Under the pieces are notes generated by a model, which saw only the letters and a program-made list of their open reading frames with translations, was not told where the DNA came from and did no database searches. From Rotaria sp. Silwood1 (lineage: Eukaryota > Rotifera > Eurotatoria > Philodinida > Philodinidae): a stretch of 64,000 bases of DNA. The position numbers were made by a program, and so were the translations under genes. The DNA lies in assembly GCA_905250075.1 (NCBI GenBank), contig CAJNOP010000856.1, positions 18,727 to 82,726 on the forward strand, written 5' to 3'. This document shows positions 47,501 through 58,546 of this stretch, in pieces; positions within the stretch are counted from its first letter, which is position 1, and each line of letters opens with the position of its first letter.

Positions 47501-50500
47501 CTTCTTCAAAAACAAATTCAAATTCCATTATCATGTATTAGAATTATGGTAGATTTTCTTACTCATGAAAATAATGATATACGAAAGGTTTGTCTAATAT
47601 ATTTAAAAAATATTTCCTATAACAGATACATTTTTGTTTCTAGAATAGAATAAAATATACATACGATTTCTTTTTAAAAAAATGCATGTTAGAAATGAAA
47701 TTCAGGAAAATTGAAAGGGAATCATCAAATACAATCTAAATGTTCGAACATATATTTAGGAATTTCTCCGATTTTCTATCAAAAGACTCAATTTTGAATT
47801 GATGATAGGCTAAAGTTTCATGTGCCATTGAAGATATTATTCGACACTTGACTACAACGTTAATGAATTTTTTTCTTTTACTCTACATAACGCCAAAAAA
47901 AAAGCCTAATTTTTATGAATGCTGACTGATTATAACTTCTCTCTAACTTTATCAGATTGGTTCGAAATTTTTACCACAGATATTGGAAAGTAATCTATCG
48001 AAGTCAAGTGAACATCTTAGTTTTGCCTTATTCTGGAAAAATAGCGAAGATCTACTGCAAATTCTAAACATGTGTATGTTTATTTTGATTTTGCACTGTT
48101 AATTAAAACTTCAGATTAATCGATTATATTATCCTCAACAAGAAGTCTAGAAAATCTTATCAATGAAAAGTTTTTTTTTCGAAAACTAGGAGAAAGACTT
48201 AATCCTTTGACTACAGAGTGGTTCAAAAGTTACCTACTAGTCTTAAATTGCGAGTAACTTTTGATAGAAACAAGATCTAGACCTGCGGTTTTCACCATTC
48301 GAAAAAGCGATGTTCGAATCATCGATCTATATAATATTCACTAAGACGAAAAATGCTTTTTCATAGAAGCTTTTTAATTGACACCCACACCCCACCATAG
48401 GTCTAGATCTTGTTCCTATCAAAAATTATTCGTAATTTAAGACTAGTAGGTAACTTTTGGACTACCCTGTATGTCTGCTGAAGGATGCGTGATATTCTCT
48501 AGTTATGCGACTAGTTCAATTGGAAAAAGATACTAAAACTAATCGATCCGTCAATTACTAGCTCATATTTAATACAAAAATCAATGTAATTCTCTCATTC
48601 ATAAGATTACAAATTCAAATTATGTATAGCAATCGTTTACTCATTGAGCTTTATTTTTTACATTAAAAGATCTTATATTTAGTATTACGATCAGATTCAA
48701 AAAAATCAATAAACTCAAATCCCTAATGAAATTTTATTTCACTCAAACAACAAAGAAACTAATGTTCTGTTTTTTGTTTTAAATTTTATTCAGCTAGCTG
48801 AACAATGTGTATCAGCATTATGTCGTATACAAAAACCACCGAAAATTTATCTTGAAAAATCCAATCATGATCTTTTATATCATACAAATAACATATGTCC
48901 CGGTGATCGTGATGATAATTTATGGATTACATATAATAATTATCAACCACCTAAAACACAATTTGAATGGGAACAAACATGTTTTTTAGATAAATGTTTT
49001 CATGGTTATTATGAATGGCCAAAAATAATTAAATATTCAATGAATAAACGTGAACGTTATACAAAAGAAACTATGCCTGAACATGTTGCTATTTTATATA
49101 ATAGATTTATAGATAAAAATTTTATAAAAAAATTTATACAATATATGATTATTGAAGATGAAGAAAATGAAACAAATTTTAATATAAATCGATTTCGAAT
49201 GTTTAAAGTAGATTAATAGAAATAAAAAAAAAAATTTTTTTTCATATTAAATATAAATATATTTAGGGTCTTTTTCGAAATTTTGGTTCGGATTTTATTG
49301 ATCATTTTATGGAACAATTAAATATTTTAATTCATGAAAAAACTAAAGGAAAATATGCAGATTGTCATCGTATAGCAGCTGAAATTGTTGCTGGAATGAT
49401 TCGAGGTTCAAAATATTGGACATTACAAATGGTTTGTCATTTAACAAAAAAAAAAAAAACAAAAATTTATTCGATTTATTCTAGCTTGATGAATTATGGC
49501 AAAAATTAATTCCATTTCTTAATGAAGTTTGCTCTAATCTTAGTTCAGAAACTTTACCATATTGGGGTGCATGTTTTAAATTTGGCATGGTTTGTTTAAA
49601 TAATAATTTAATTTTAAATAAATAAATTTTGTTTATCTTATAGGAAGATTTAGATCCTCGTCGAATGTATCGTCTTATTGAATTTATTCGTACATTAATA
49701 AATAATAAAACAACAATTAATACATTTCTTGAAATATCACGTTGGTTTTTAGTTTTAAAATTAACAATTTTTGAATGGCGTATACCAACTCTATGGTGTA
49801 CTATTAATGAATATGCTAAAGAAATGCTTGATCATCCATATAAAGCTGTTCGAGAATATATTGCTAAGTAAAAGAAAATAAATCATAGATTTTAATGAAT
49901 AATAATTAATTTTGTTGTTTTACATAGTGTTTTATCAATATCACTTAGTTTCGACATTAAACTACCCAATGGTCAATCAACACGTCATCTCGATGCAAAT
50001 CGTTTTATTGATTCTATTCGTGAACGATTACATCAAGCAATAGAAATTTACGACAAAAAACCATTAGGTTAAATTCTACTAAAAATTAGTTTAAATTTTC
50101 TATCAAATAATTCATTCAGAAAACAGAATGACGATAGCTTTGTAAAGTTGAGATTTCTTTTGTCATTTTCATGTATATCTAGCTAAGAAATGCTTTTTCG
50201 ATCCTGCATTTTGACTATGAATAAAACTAGGTGGACTTATAAATATCCATATGAATTCAGGCTTATAGGCTAGCTATTTTTGGAAAACTTAAAGACAAAT
50301 TTTTTAGTCATACATAAGTTTCATGAATACTAGAATATTGTAAAAATTTCAGTTCGTAAGAATGTATTCTTCTTAAGATATTGACTTTCTAACGAGGGAA
50401 TCCATCCGATTCTAAGTAGAACTCATTATGTAGATACAAAGCCTGAAAGGATTCATATGCCATTCAACTTTTCATCTTGATTTATGATCAGTTTTACCAA

Positions 50501-52011
50501 ACTTTCAGTCTATGATAGGATATTACGAAAAAAATTACAACAAGAAATTTCATTCTTTATAATAGAGCTATTATTCTTAGGCAACAACTCAATCAAAAGA
50601 GCATATGTTGAGAAGAAAAAAAACTAATAGCACGAGTTGCTTCAGGATTTCAATATATCCCATGACACTCGTCTATCAATAGGAATCTTTCGACTTAGAT
50701 TTTCATGAATAGCTAGTTCAAAACCTGAACTAAAACGGTCATAACTCTAGCTCAATAATTTACTATCGACATAGACCACTTGCTAGTAATCATTTGGATT
50801 TGCTTATCTTTTATAGCCAATATGTCTGGCGAAAAGATCGAAATTGATCAAGAAGCTCGTAAAGCATTAAATTTTATTGAAACAGGTAATACACAAAAAC
50901 AAAAAAATAAAACAAATTTGTACATAACATTATTTGATATAGTGATTCGATTTCATACACATATATTTATGTGGTGTTTACAACCAATGAAAAGTTCCCT
51001 TGTTCGATTATTTCCATATGTATATTTCAATTAAATGTATTCTTATTAATTTTGAAACATATTTAAATATATTTTTCTAGCTATGCGAATTAGAAAGTAT
51101 TGTTCCAAGTGAAAATTTAACAATCAGTCGAATGCATGTTGCTATGACTTATTTACATACACCATTTCTTGAATCATTAATTGAACAATTAGAACAAGTA
51201 AATATATATTAAACTAAAAGAAATGGAAAAAATTTATTTTATTTTTTGTTCCGAAAAAAAAAACAAAAATTAAAGGTTTGTACAAGTTCAAAATGGCATG
51301 CACGTCGAGTAGCTATGGAATTTGTACAATATATGGTGTTTTGTAATCTATTCAATGCTCGACCATATAAAAAACAATTACATGAACTTGTTTTTAAATG
51401 TTTATTTGATGAACAATTAGAAGTTCGTTCAGTTGCATCTATTACATTATCAGGATTTTATCAATGTGGATATATACAAGTTAATGAAGAAGATTTTGTA
51501 AATATTTACGTTTTGATTTACAAAAAAAAAACATCTTAAATCTTTTATTTACTATAGAAACACTTCAGTCAAATGAGTAAAATAAATTATTTTATTAAAA
51601 AAGGTGGAAAAAAAATTATAACAACTGAAAAAATTATTAAACGACATGGAGGTTAATTAATATTATTGATTTGAAATTAATTTTTTTAAATATTTTATAT
51701 TCTTAGGTGTTCTCGGTCTTTGTGCAATTGTTCTTTCAAGTCCATATGATATCTCAAATTATATACCAGCTGCATTAATGCTTCTATGTGAACATTCACA
51801 TGATCCCGATCTTATTCAAGTTAGTTAATTATTTGAAAATGTTGATTATGTGTTGTGTTTTTTTTTTCTTAATTAGAAATCAGTGAAAAAAACTTTATCA
51901 GAATTTCGTCGTACTCATCATGATTCATGGCATCAGCATAGAGAAAAATTTACCGACGATCAACTTATTACCTTTGATGATGTATTAATATCACCAAATT
52001 ACTATATTTAA
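41542..52011 (+). CDS. PSME4: Proteasome activator complex subunit 4 (PA200/Blm10 type), complete, 30 exons
   Basis: Exons: 41542-41888, 41964-42080, 42146-42340, 42399-42462, 42521-42595, 42664-42926, 43338-43544, 43603-43878, 43931-44146, 44202-44657, 44713-44957, 45034-45101, 45177-45230, 45281-45348, 45396-45557, 45613-45705, 46903-47387, 47458-47587, 48794-49207, 49267-49431, 49485-49589, 49644-49867, 49928-50067, 50817-50885, 50943-51017, 51081-51197, 51276-51497, 51558-51651, 51707-51819, 51877-52011. All are GT..AG and sum to 5394 bp, 1797 aa; human PSME4 is about 1840. The protein is a HEAT-repeat solenoid that caps the 20S proteasome in the nucleus and is linked to DNA repair and acetyl-histone turnover. 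Family-like segments are [49 protein letters not shown] and FTDDQL. The C-terminus is SPNYYI, a HbYX-type tail (vertebrates end YYA). Most introns are 48-70 bp; introns after exons 16 and 18 carry mariner MITEs. I see no frame break. Exon 15's left border is the least certain. Confidence 0.98.
45989..46860. mobile_element. Tc1/mariner-type non-autonomous element with ~187-bp terminal repeats
   Basis: It is flanked by TA on both sides (45987-45988, 46861-46862). Ends read CAGTGAGGGCTCAAAAAAAG on the left, with its near-exact complement CTTTTTTTGAGCCCTCACTG on the right. Inverted repeats extend about 187 bp (45989-46175 and 46673-46860) with few mismatches, so the insertion is fairly young. It lies in intron 16 of PSME4 in the spliceable interior. 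No transposase is present. Confidence 0.95.
46320..46520. repeat. 28-bp AT-rich minisatellite inside the mariner element
   Basis: Units of about 28 bp (core TTAATTAATAGTTAATGGTA then ATTAGCAA) are repeated about six times with small variations. Confidence 0.85.
47588..48793. other. PSME4 intron 18 (1.2 kb)
   Basis: An unusually long intron for this gene, apparently expanded around the mariner MITE at 48214-48469. Otherwise AT-rich, with no coding frame. Confidence 0.6.
48214..48469. mobile_element. Tc1/mariner-type MITE (256 bp)
   Basis: TA flanks both ends (48212-48213 and 48470-48471). Inverted arms of about 70 bp share CAAAAGTTACCTACTAGTCT, TTTTGATAG and AACAAGATCTAGACCT. The ends read CAGAGTGGTTC and CAGGGTAGTCC. 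It differs in sequence from the element in intron 16. Confidence 0.95.
50068..50816. other. PSME4 intron 23 (749 bp)
   Basis: AT-rich with no recognised element. Splice borders G|GTTAAA and CTTTTATAG are clear. Confidence 0.55.
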
Positions 52012-52152
52012 ATAATTATACAATTTCTCATATATAATATGTGAGCCAGAATGGAATTTCTTTTTGTATTATATGACTATCTCCTTTGATAATTGTCCGA
52101 TTATTTTTTTATATTTATTTCTGTGTTGATATTGTATATTTATACAAGAAAC

Positions 52153-52395
52153 TTATTGACGACGCCAGACTTAAATGAACTTCACTGTTTTTTTTTGAAT
52201 ATCTCGATATTAGTTTGAGCTATCGATTTGAAGATGATTAGTTTTAAAAAGATTTCGTCTTATACGTTATTGAAGAAAACGATATTTTGACGTCTTCTCT
52301 TTCAATTGATGAAGATCACAGATCGATAGCTCAAACTAATATCGAGATATTCAAAAAAAACAGTACAGTTCATTTAAGTCTGGCGCCGACAATAA
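52153..52395. mobile_element. Foldback MITE with ~80-bp arms
   Basis: The arms share CGCCAGACTTAAATGAACT, CTGTTTTTTTTGAATATCTC and GATATTAGTTTGAGCTATCG nearly perfectly in inverted orientation. The ends read TTATTG/CAATAA. The loop is only about 70 bp. It lies 142 bp after the PSME4 stop, so it may be part of the 3' transcript. No certain target duplication. Confidence 0.9.
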
Positions 52396-52708
52396 ATGTA
52401 AATAAATGTCAAGATTTTATTTGAACAAAAAAAAAGAAGTCAGAGTCATTGAAAGATACTTTGGTAGTAGTAAAACTAATACAAAACCAAGCTCATCAAG
52501 CTATTCTATAAATAAACAAGAATCAATAGAAAACGTTTGACAAATAGATTCAACGATATCAATAATCGAAGATAAAAAGTCATCTAAGATTAGGATAGAA
52601 AAAAAGACAGCTCTTATGGAAAATTAATTATTATTATATTACTTAAAGAACATTTCGAGTAGAATTATGTTTTTATTTCTTTAGTGAATATTACCAAATG
52701 AAAACACA

Positions 52709-52764
52709 AGTTGAGTGTGGGTGGCTGTATATTAATTGAAGAACTATTTACACTCACATCCTCT
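52709..52764. repeat. GT-rich stem-loop
   Basis: AGTTGAGTGTGGGTGGC (from 52709) faces TTACACTCACATCCTC (about 52749-52764). The arms pair imperfectly. On the minus strand it starts at a GGAT|GTGAGTG donor-like site. Confidence 0.5.
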
Positions 52765-52865
52765 TCAGTACTGTGTAGGTTAAACAGAACATGAACAATC
52801 TCATGCAAACAAAATTGATTGTTCTCAGCGTACTGAAAAAAGCTATCGAATGACTGCGTACTCAT
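52758..52865 (-). CDS. Possible 5' coding exon of an unknown gene
   Basis: From ATG at 52865 exactly 36 codons run to a strong donor (GAT|GTGAGTG). The peptide begins MSTQSFDSFFQYAENNQF and is mixed in composition. The donor lies in a GT-rich stem-loop. No downstream exon was identified. It is a weak candidate. Confidence 0.25.
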
Positions 52866-53619
52866 GCTACAAAAGATGAACTATTTCAGCATGATTAAAG
52901 AAAGTAGTAGCATTGCGAGCAATTCCATGATACTTCATCTACATTCAGCTCCTAAGATATCTGCTTCATGGTTTTAACTGATAACAATGCGTTCTCGAAA
53001 ATGAGTAAATCAAAATCATTATCTACTAGAAATTTTGAAATCGATAGAAGATCTCTTGAAGGATTACCTTGAATAGACTTTTGCTTGGCACACAGGAGTT
53101 TACAAACTCAGATCCAGGTAGTACAATGTTATTCGGATACTAATGCCGATAGAGTTTCTTGTAGGTTCTTCCGCCTTCATATAGGAAAAGAAACCTGAGT
53201 CAGGTAGCAACTATTTTAATATTCTACGGATACTAACAGAGATCTTTCAGGATCACGAGCTGTTACTTCCATGTAACAAACAGTTTGAAAATGCGATCAA
53301 GCAGTTTTTTTGATAAAAATAGGATATTTGTACTCAGCAAGAGGAACTCTATCATGTTGACTACGAAACAGTGAAATTAGCAGCAGAAAACTAATGTGTA
53401 TTCAATCAAGCAGTGTCTAGAAAAATACTTTCTTATACTATAAGGTTATCAGGTTATGATGCCGAATCAGACAATGAACAAAGAATCGTACTTTATGAAA
53501 TTTAGTTTACTTTACTTTAATTTCTACAGAAAATCTAATAACGTTCTATTAAAATATGAACTTTCTTATTATTGAATGATACTGATTTACATTGAATGAG
53601 GATTTGTAATTTTCAAGTT

Positions 53620-53800
53620 GTCACAGGAGGGTTACGATCAAGAATATTACTTTTATTTTACTACAATAGATGTCAAAGAAATAATATCTCATTTGGTTCT
53701 TCTCCTTCACTTCCAAGAGTTCAAACAAAGTTATTGAAATTCAATGAAATTTCTTGTCATAATATGATAGCTCTTAATTTAATTTGAGGCAAATAATCAA
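53620..53800 (-). pseudogene. Decayed copy of the small MIT-like gene
   Basis: The minus strand aligns with the 3' exon of the gene at 55840-56173. Shared stretches include CAAGAAATTTCATTGAATTT versus CAAGAACTTTCAATGAATTT and GAAGTGAAGGAGAAGAACC versus GAAAGTAAAGGAGAACAACC. Translated, QEISLNFNN and SEGEEPNEIL correspond to QELSMNLNN and SKGEQPEEIL. Two in-frame TGA codons break it. Homology to the left (start of the exon) is weaker. A tandem or dispersed duplication that died. Confidence 0.65.
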
Positions 53801-54430
53801 TGTAAACATCTATATATTGAGAATAGAAAATTTACATAACAGACTTAAGTTTGTTTTAAAAAAACACTTTGATCGAATCTTGAATCCGAGCAGTTGACAA
53901 GTTGGAAGTTCTCTTTACTAGAGATAAGTACATTTTTCATTGACAAACATAGTCATGCAGTTATTCTCATTTCTCAATGTGCATGCTTCGTCGTTATTAC
54001 TCACTATGTTTATGTATGAGTCTTGCAATCACGTCTACGTCTACATTTGTTTAAGGTTTTTTTCATTCTCCAAGTAAAGTGTAGTACAACATAACGACAG
54101 ACGTAAAAGAGAATGGAGCACAACATGATCGTTTTCTTTTCTTTCATCTTTTTCACTCGAATATATATGACATACTGTGACGTAATATTTTTCCATTCTA
54201 AACTTAGAAAAATAACATGAACGAAATAAGTTGATAACATATGTAAAACAACGCACCTAGGCAACAATATCAAAAATTGCTAAGAAAATCAAATGCGTCT
54301 GTTTAATGAAAACTATATGTATTAATTGAAACTAACTGCATTATAAAAATTTACTTATTCAAATTAATTCATTCCAATGTCATTGATTTACGCGGTCATT
54401 TTATCAATCTGATTTCATGATTTTGATTAA

Positions 54431-55281
54431 GGGCACCCCCCTCTTGCCCGACCCCAAAGATTCACTTTTTCCGATTTCGATTTTTTTGTATCGAAAAAGA
54501 CATTCAAGAGTCCTCTATCGAATGGCATATGAACGAAAAGTTTTCATGTTTATTTAGATCCTTAAAAAACCCGACTTTAGATATCCCCTATACAAAAATA
54601 CAACTTTCTATAGCTCTGTCGTGTTGTAGATGATCTATACTAATATAGTTATTTCATCATCAAAATGTGTTGTGTGAGTCAATGATGCATTCTCCTAGCC
54701 GCTTTGCAACTGCATTAATTGATAGCTATGCATAAAAAAAATGAAAAACGCGAAATATCAAAAAAAATGTCGCTTTTAGAGAAAAATTGAAGTTTTTCCC
54801 CTTTTTCTCCGAAATGCTTCGTCCGATTGCACTGAAAGTTTTTGTGTGGTAACTAAGACCAAATCGGAGTGTATATGTTTTTTTCTTTTTTTGAAATAAT
54901 GTTCTGGTGGTTTTTGGCAGATCTTACAAAATTTGCCCTATGGCAAAAAAAACACGTTTTTTGACAGGGCTTCCAGTATTTTAGTGCTCATAAGCGAAGG
55001 AAACAATATTTTTCAAAGAAAAAAAAAACATACGCCCGGATTTTGTCTTAGTTGCTACAAAAAAAAAATTCAGCCATAAAAAATGAATTTTGGCTGTTTG
55101 CGAGGAGGAAAACTTCAGGTCATTTTTGGTCCCTGTACTCCCTATATCTCATAGAAGGAAGTATCTGGGAATTCTGAGTTTATGACAACTTTTACTCTAC
55201 TACTCGAGATCTATCTACCCTGCAAGTTTCATAATTTTTGACCGAGCCGTTCTTCAGAAACCCGGGGAAGGGGGGATGCCC
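54431..55281. mobile_element. TTAA-flanked non-autonomous element (piggyBac-type, 851 bp)
   Basis: TTAA occurs at 54427-54430 and 55282-55285. The ends are GGGCACCCCCCTCTTGCCCG and, as reverse complement of the right end, GGGCATCCCCCCTTCCCCGG. TTAA duplications are typical of the piggyBac superfamily. The ends are unrelated to the CCCTTTGAGG ends of the 34-kb element, so this is another family. No transposase frame; T- and A-runs are frequent inside. Confidence 0.9.
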
Positions 55282-55285
55282 TTAA

Positions 55286-55839
55286 AGCACACTTTTCTTC
55301 AATTTACATGAATAGAAAATTCATTGTAACTTATAAAATTGAAATATATAAATTTTTATGTTCATTTTCGTGGTTATTTAAGAACTTTACAAGTTCTTCT
55401 TCTTGAATAACTCCGTAACTGTAATTATTTCATACAATATCAACAAGTAAAGGAACACGTTTTCTTCACAGCAAGAAGAAAATAATCCAGTTCTGTATGG
55501 CAAGGCAAAAAAGATACATGCTATTTACCACGTGTTTCTTTCCTTCGAATGCAAAAGTATTCTTTTTCATATGTTTACTAACACGATGAGAAACAACAAT
55601 GTCACATGTTAATATTTCAAAGACATACGCTAAATGAAACATCTATCTTCTAAATGTCAAATAATTTCTCTGATAAAAATAATCTTCATTATATTAAATA
55701 AAATATGCCATCATTTACTAAGCATTAGCAAATGTTAATATGATATATCTTTTTTCTTTTTTTTCAATAATATATTTAATCTTAAAATATCTCGATTAAA
55801 AAAATAAAGAATGTTCGTTTTTATGTCCGATGACAAGAG
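55286..55839. other. 3' flank of the MIT-like gene
   Basis: AT-rich DNA, nothing recognised. Confidence 0.4.
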
Positions 55840-56173
55840 TCAAATATTTAATAATATTTCTTCAGGTTGTTCTCCTTTACTTTCAAGTTCTAATATGCAG
55901 TTGTTCAAATTCATTGAAAGTTCTTGAAGTAATTCAATAGCAATCATATAATTTAGACGAGCCAATCCTTTTTCATCACATATAGAAGCTTGTTCAATAT
56001 AATTTTTTATTTTAATAAGCTGTTTAATATGAGTGTCCATGTCTTGAAAATGAACGATAGATAGAAGAAAATCTCAGATTCTGGCAATGATTTCATATCT
56101 TACCTTCTTGTTCCTTTTGTAAGAAAAAATTGAACAAGTATCGAATCGAAACTGTGCAATAATAGGAAAGCAT
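55840..56173 (-). CDS. Small MIT-like helical protein (90 aa, two exons)
   Basis: Exon 1 is 56173-56104 and exon 2 is 56042-55840, with a 61-bp intron (G|GTAAGA..TTTTCAAG). The total is 273 bp, 91 codons including the stop. The first exon is read from ATG 56173 in frame with the second. The C-terminal part is helical, with NYIEQASICDEKGLARLNYM then AIELLQELSMNLNN. The pattern of A...-D..G.....Y..AI-[EL]L is that of a MIT (microtubule interacting and transport) helical hairpin. The resemblance is by eye. Two small exons, a compact intron and a homologous decayed copy at 53.7 kb argue that it is a real gene family. If the exon 1 join is wrong, a shorter protein could start at Met 56040. Confidence 0.6.
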
Positions 56174-56179
56174 GCGCTG

Positions 56180-58380
56180 ACTCTAAATCATTACCTTTTA
56201 TATACATCAAGTAATGTGGTTTTCTGGAAATCAAAATGTATATTCTATTTTGTTAACTCCCACACCTTTAAATTTATGTCTACGTCTCCATATCTTTCAT
56301 GTTTCGGTAATGCTTGCAATCGAGCATGTGTGATGATAGACGTAGTAGACAAGTGTATCATAATTTCTTTTTCTCTTGCTTTCTTTGTCAGTAGTATATG
56401 TCGGATGCATTTATTCTTCATAAAGTATTTTCTTTCTTGATTACTGAAGAAAATAAAAAAACTTAGTTGGTATCATGTTTGCTTTTTTCTTTCGCTTTGA
56501 TTTCAAAATAGAAAAAATGTACGCATATACATACTCATTCACGCATTTTACCTTCAAGAGAGAAACACCATATATACAATAAAAAAGAACTATTTTTGTC
56601 ACTCGAATCGATCATACATAAAATATAAATGATACACGAATAATAAAGATAATTTATAGTATAACAGAAAGTGAATCATTAAATTAAGAATTATTTCAAA
56701 TTCAATCGATCATATTAATATATACAGTATAGAAGTATTAAATAATTGTCAAAATTATTTTTTAAATATTACAAATTTTACTTTAAATGATATAGTCAAT
56801 TTCATCTTATACTTCATTTACAAACACTTATAAATCGTATTATTCTTTTATTAAAAATTTACCAAGGTAATCATTCAATATTACTATATTACGTGTTACA
56901 CTGAGTTCCGGAATAGTCAGAGAAGATTTAGAACTTTTTCTAAGATTTCTATAATTGAAAATAAATAAATCAGAAAAATTTCCTAGATGATTATTTAATA
57001 AAATATATTAATCATAATTTGTATTTATCATGATGAAATTTATTTATTAACAAAAAAAAAAAAAAAAAAAAAGTTGATTTTCCTATTTAATCGAAATATA
57101 AAACTAATCTTTAAAATATTAAATAAAAATTAAGATCATGTCAAAAACAATTTTATATTATTGATTTTTATATGATTGTTTTAATTATGAACATCATAAT
57201 ACTATATAAACATAAATCAACCAGAGAAATAAACTAGAACTATACAACAGATGAGTATTCTGTCTTTTGTAACTTTTACTCAATCTTCTTTCATTGACAA
57301 CGAAAATATAATTTTTCAATACTATAACACAAAATGAATTTGCATCAACATTTTGTATGTTAGTGAAAAACCAAGAGTTGAAAAAAGAAAGAAACATATA
57401 TTCAAAAAAAATTTAAAACGATTATTAAATTTATGTAGCTTATTGCTCAAACTAATGACTAAAGCCTTGGTAAAGGAAGACATAATTCAATTCAGAAAGA
57501 CTTATCAAATCAATCATTTTTTTTTTAAATATTATTCTCATACTCAACACAATATAAAAATACTTGTTAACATAAAAGAATTGAATAAATAACAATAAGT
57601 TTATCGATGTAATTCGGTCAAATTATATCACAGGAGCTTAAAAAAATACTTTCATAATCCCAGTTTTATGTGAGAAATCGATTGAGATAAAAAAAAAAGG
57701 ATGTGTCAATTTTATCATGTGATGCTAATCCATTTTTGAGATAACATTTCCTTCCTCGGAATGGGTTCTAGAACTTAAACTTACTAAATAGCAAATATTC
57801 ATCTCATTTTTTCTTTAAAATCTTCATTTACTGTTCAGTATAATAATTAAGAATCGTAATTGAAAACAATTATTTGTTGAATTCTCAATCCGATTAGATG
57901 GGCTATGAATTACATTTATAGTTTATTCTGTGCGTAAACTTTTAATGTCTAATTGGTCTATTAGATCTTATTTTTAAGATGAAAATATATTCTATAAAGA
58001 GCATAATACATGTTAAACATTCTAACAACAAAAACAAAAGGATGACCTGACAACTTGATCACTAATAAATAATGAAAAATGTTAAATAGAAAGAAAAATT
58101 CCTATCATCAAATTTTGAATAACAATCATTTAAATATACTTGATTTATCTTTAATGAAATATTACTTATGATTATCAATAGACTGAATTTTGTAATTTTC
58201 AAGAAGAAATATTATTTCAATATTTTAGCAGGTATGATATTAATAGTTAATTTTGTTTTTTAAGTAATAAAATAATGAAAACAATCAAATTTTTATCTTC
58301 CATTTTTTTTTACATTAAAGATCATTCGATTCTGCATAATCTTTTTTTTTCAATAAATTACACAACTGAATATTGATATT
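56180..58380. other. Intergenic AT-rich DNA
   Basis: An A run of about 21 (57051-57071). Frames at 56216-56440 (+) and an overlapping minus-strand frame of about 58 codons from 56421 are both open and cannot both be real. No evidence favours either. Confidence 0.4.
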
Positions 58381-58384
58381 CGAA

Positions 58385-58546
58385 ATGAGACAAGATTACA
58401 AATTATCTCAAGTTTTATTAAATATATTAATATTGATTTTATCTTTATGTAAACGCTTAATCAATTTGAATTTTTATCAATTATTTTCTAATCGAAAGAT
58501 AGTGTCGTTTTATATTTATGAACTGTCACAAACACGTTGCATGTCT
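58385..58546 (+). CDS. Possible 5' exon of a small secreted protein
   Basis: ATG at 58385 opens 54 codons that end exactly at a strong donor (TCT|GTAAGTTT). The first 24 residues look like a signal peptide (YKLSQVLLNILILILSLC then KR). The rest carries one further Cys (TRCMS). TTA-rich codon use is like PSME4. The second exon was not found. Read through, the frame stops after three more codons. Confidence 0.33.

Larger units (their letters stand above)
52400..53600. other. Intergenic, one weak exon candidate
   Basis: Apart from the stem-loop and candidate exon at 52.7-52.9 kb nothing is recognised. Confidence 0.4.

Noticed and set aside
56216-56440. ORF of 74 aa (+) and overlapping 58-codon frame (-)
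   Set aside because: Mutually exclusive, with no supporting splice or homology evidence for either.
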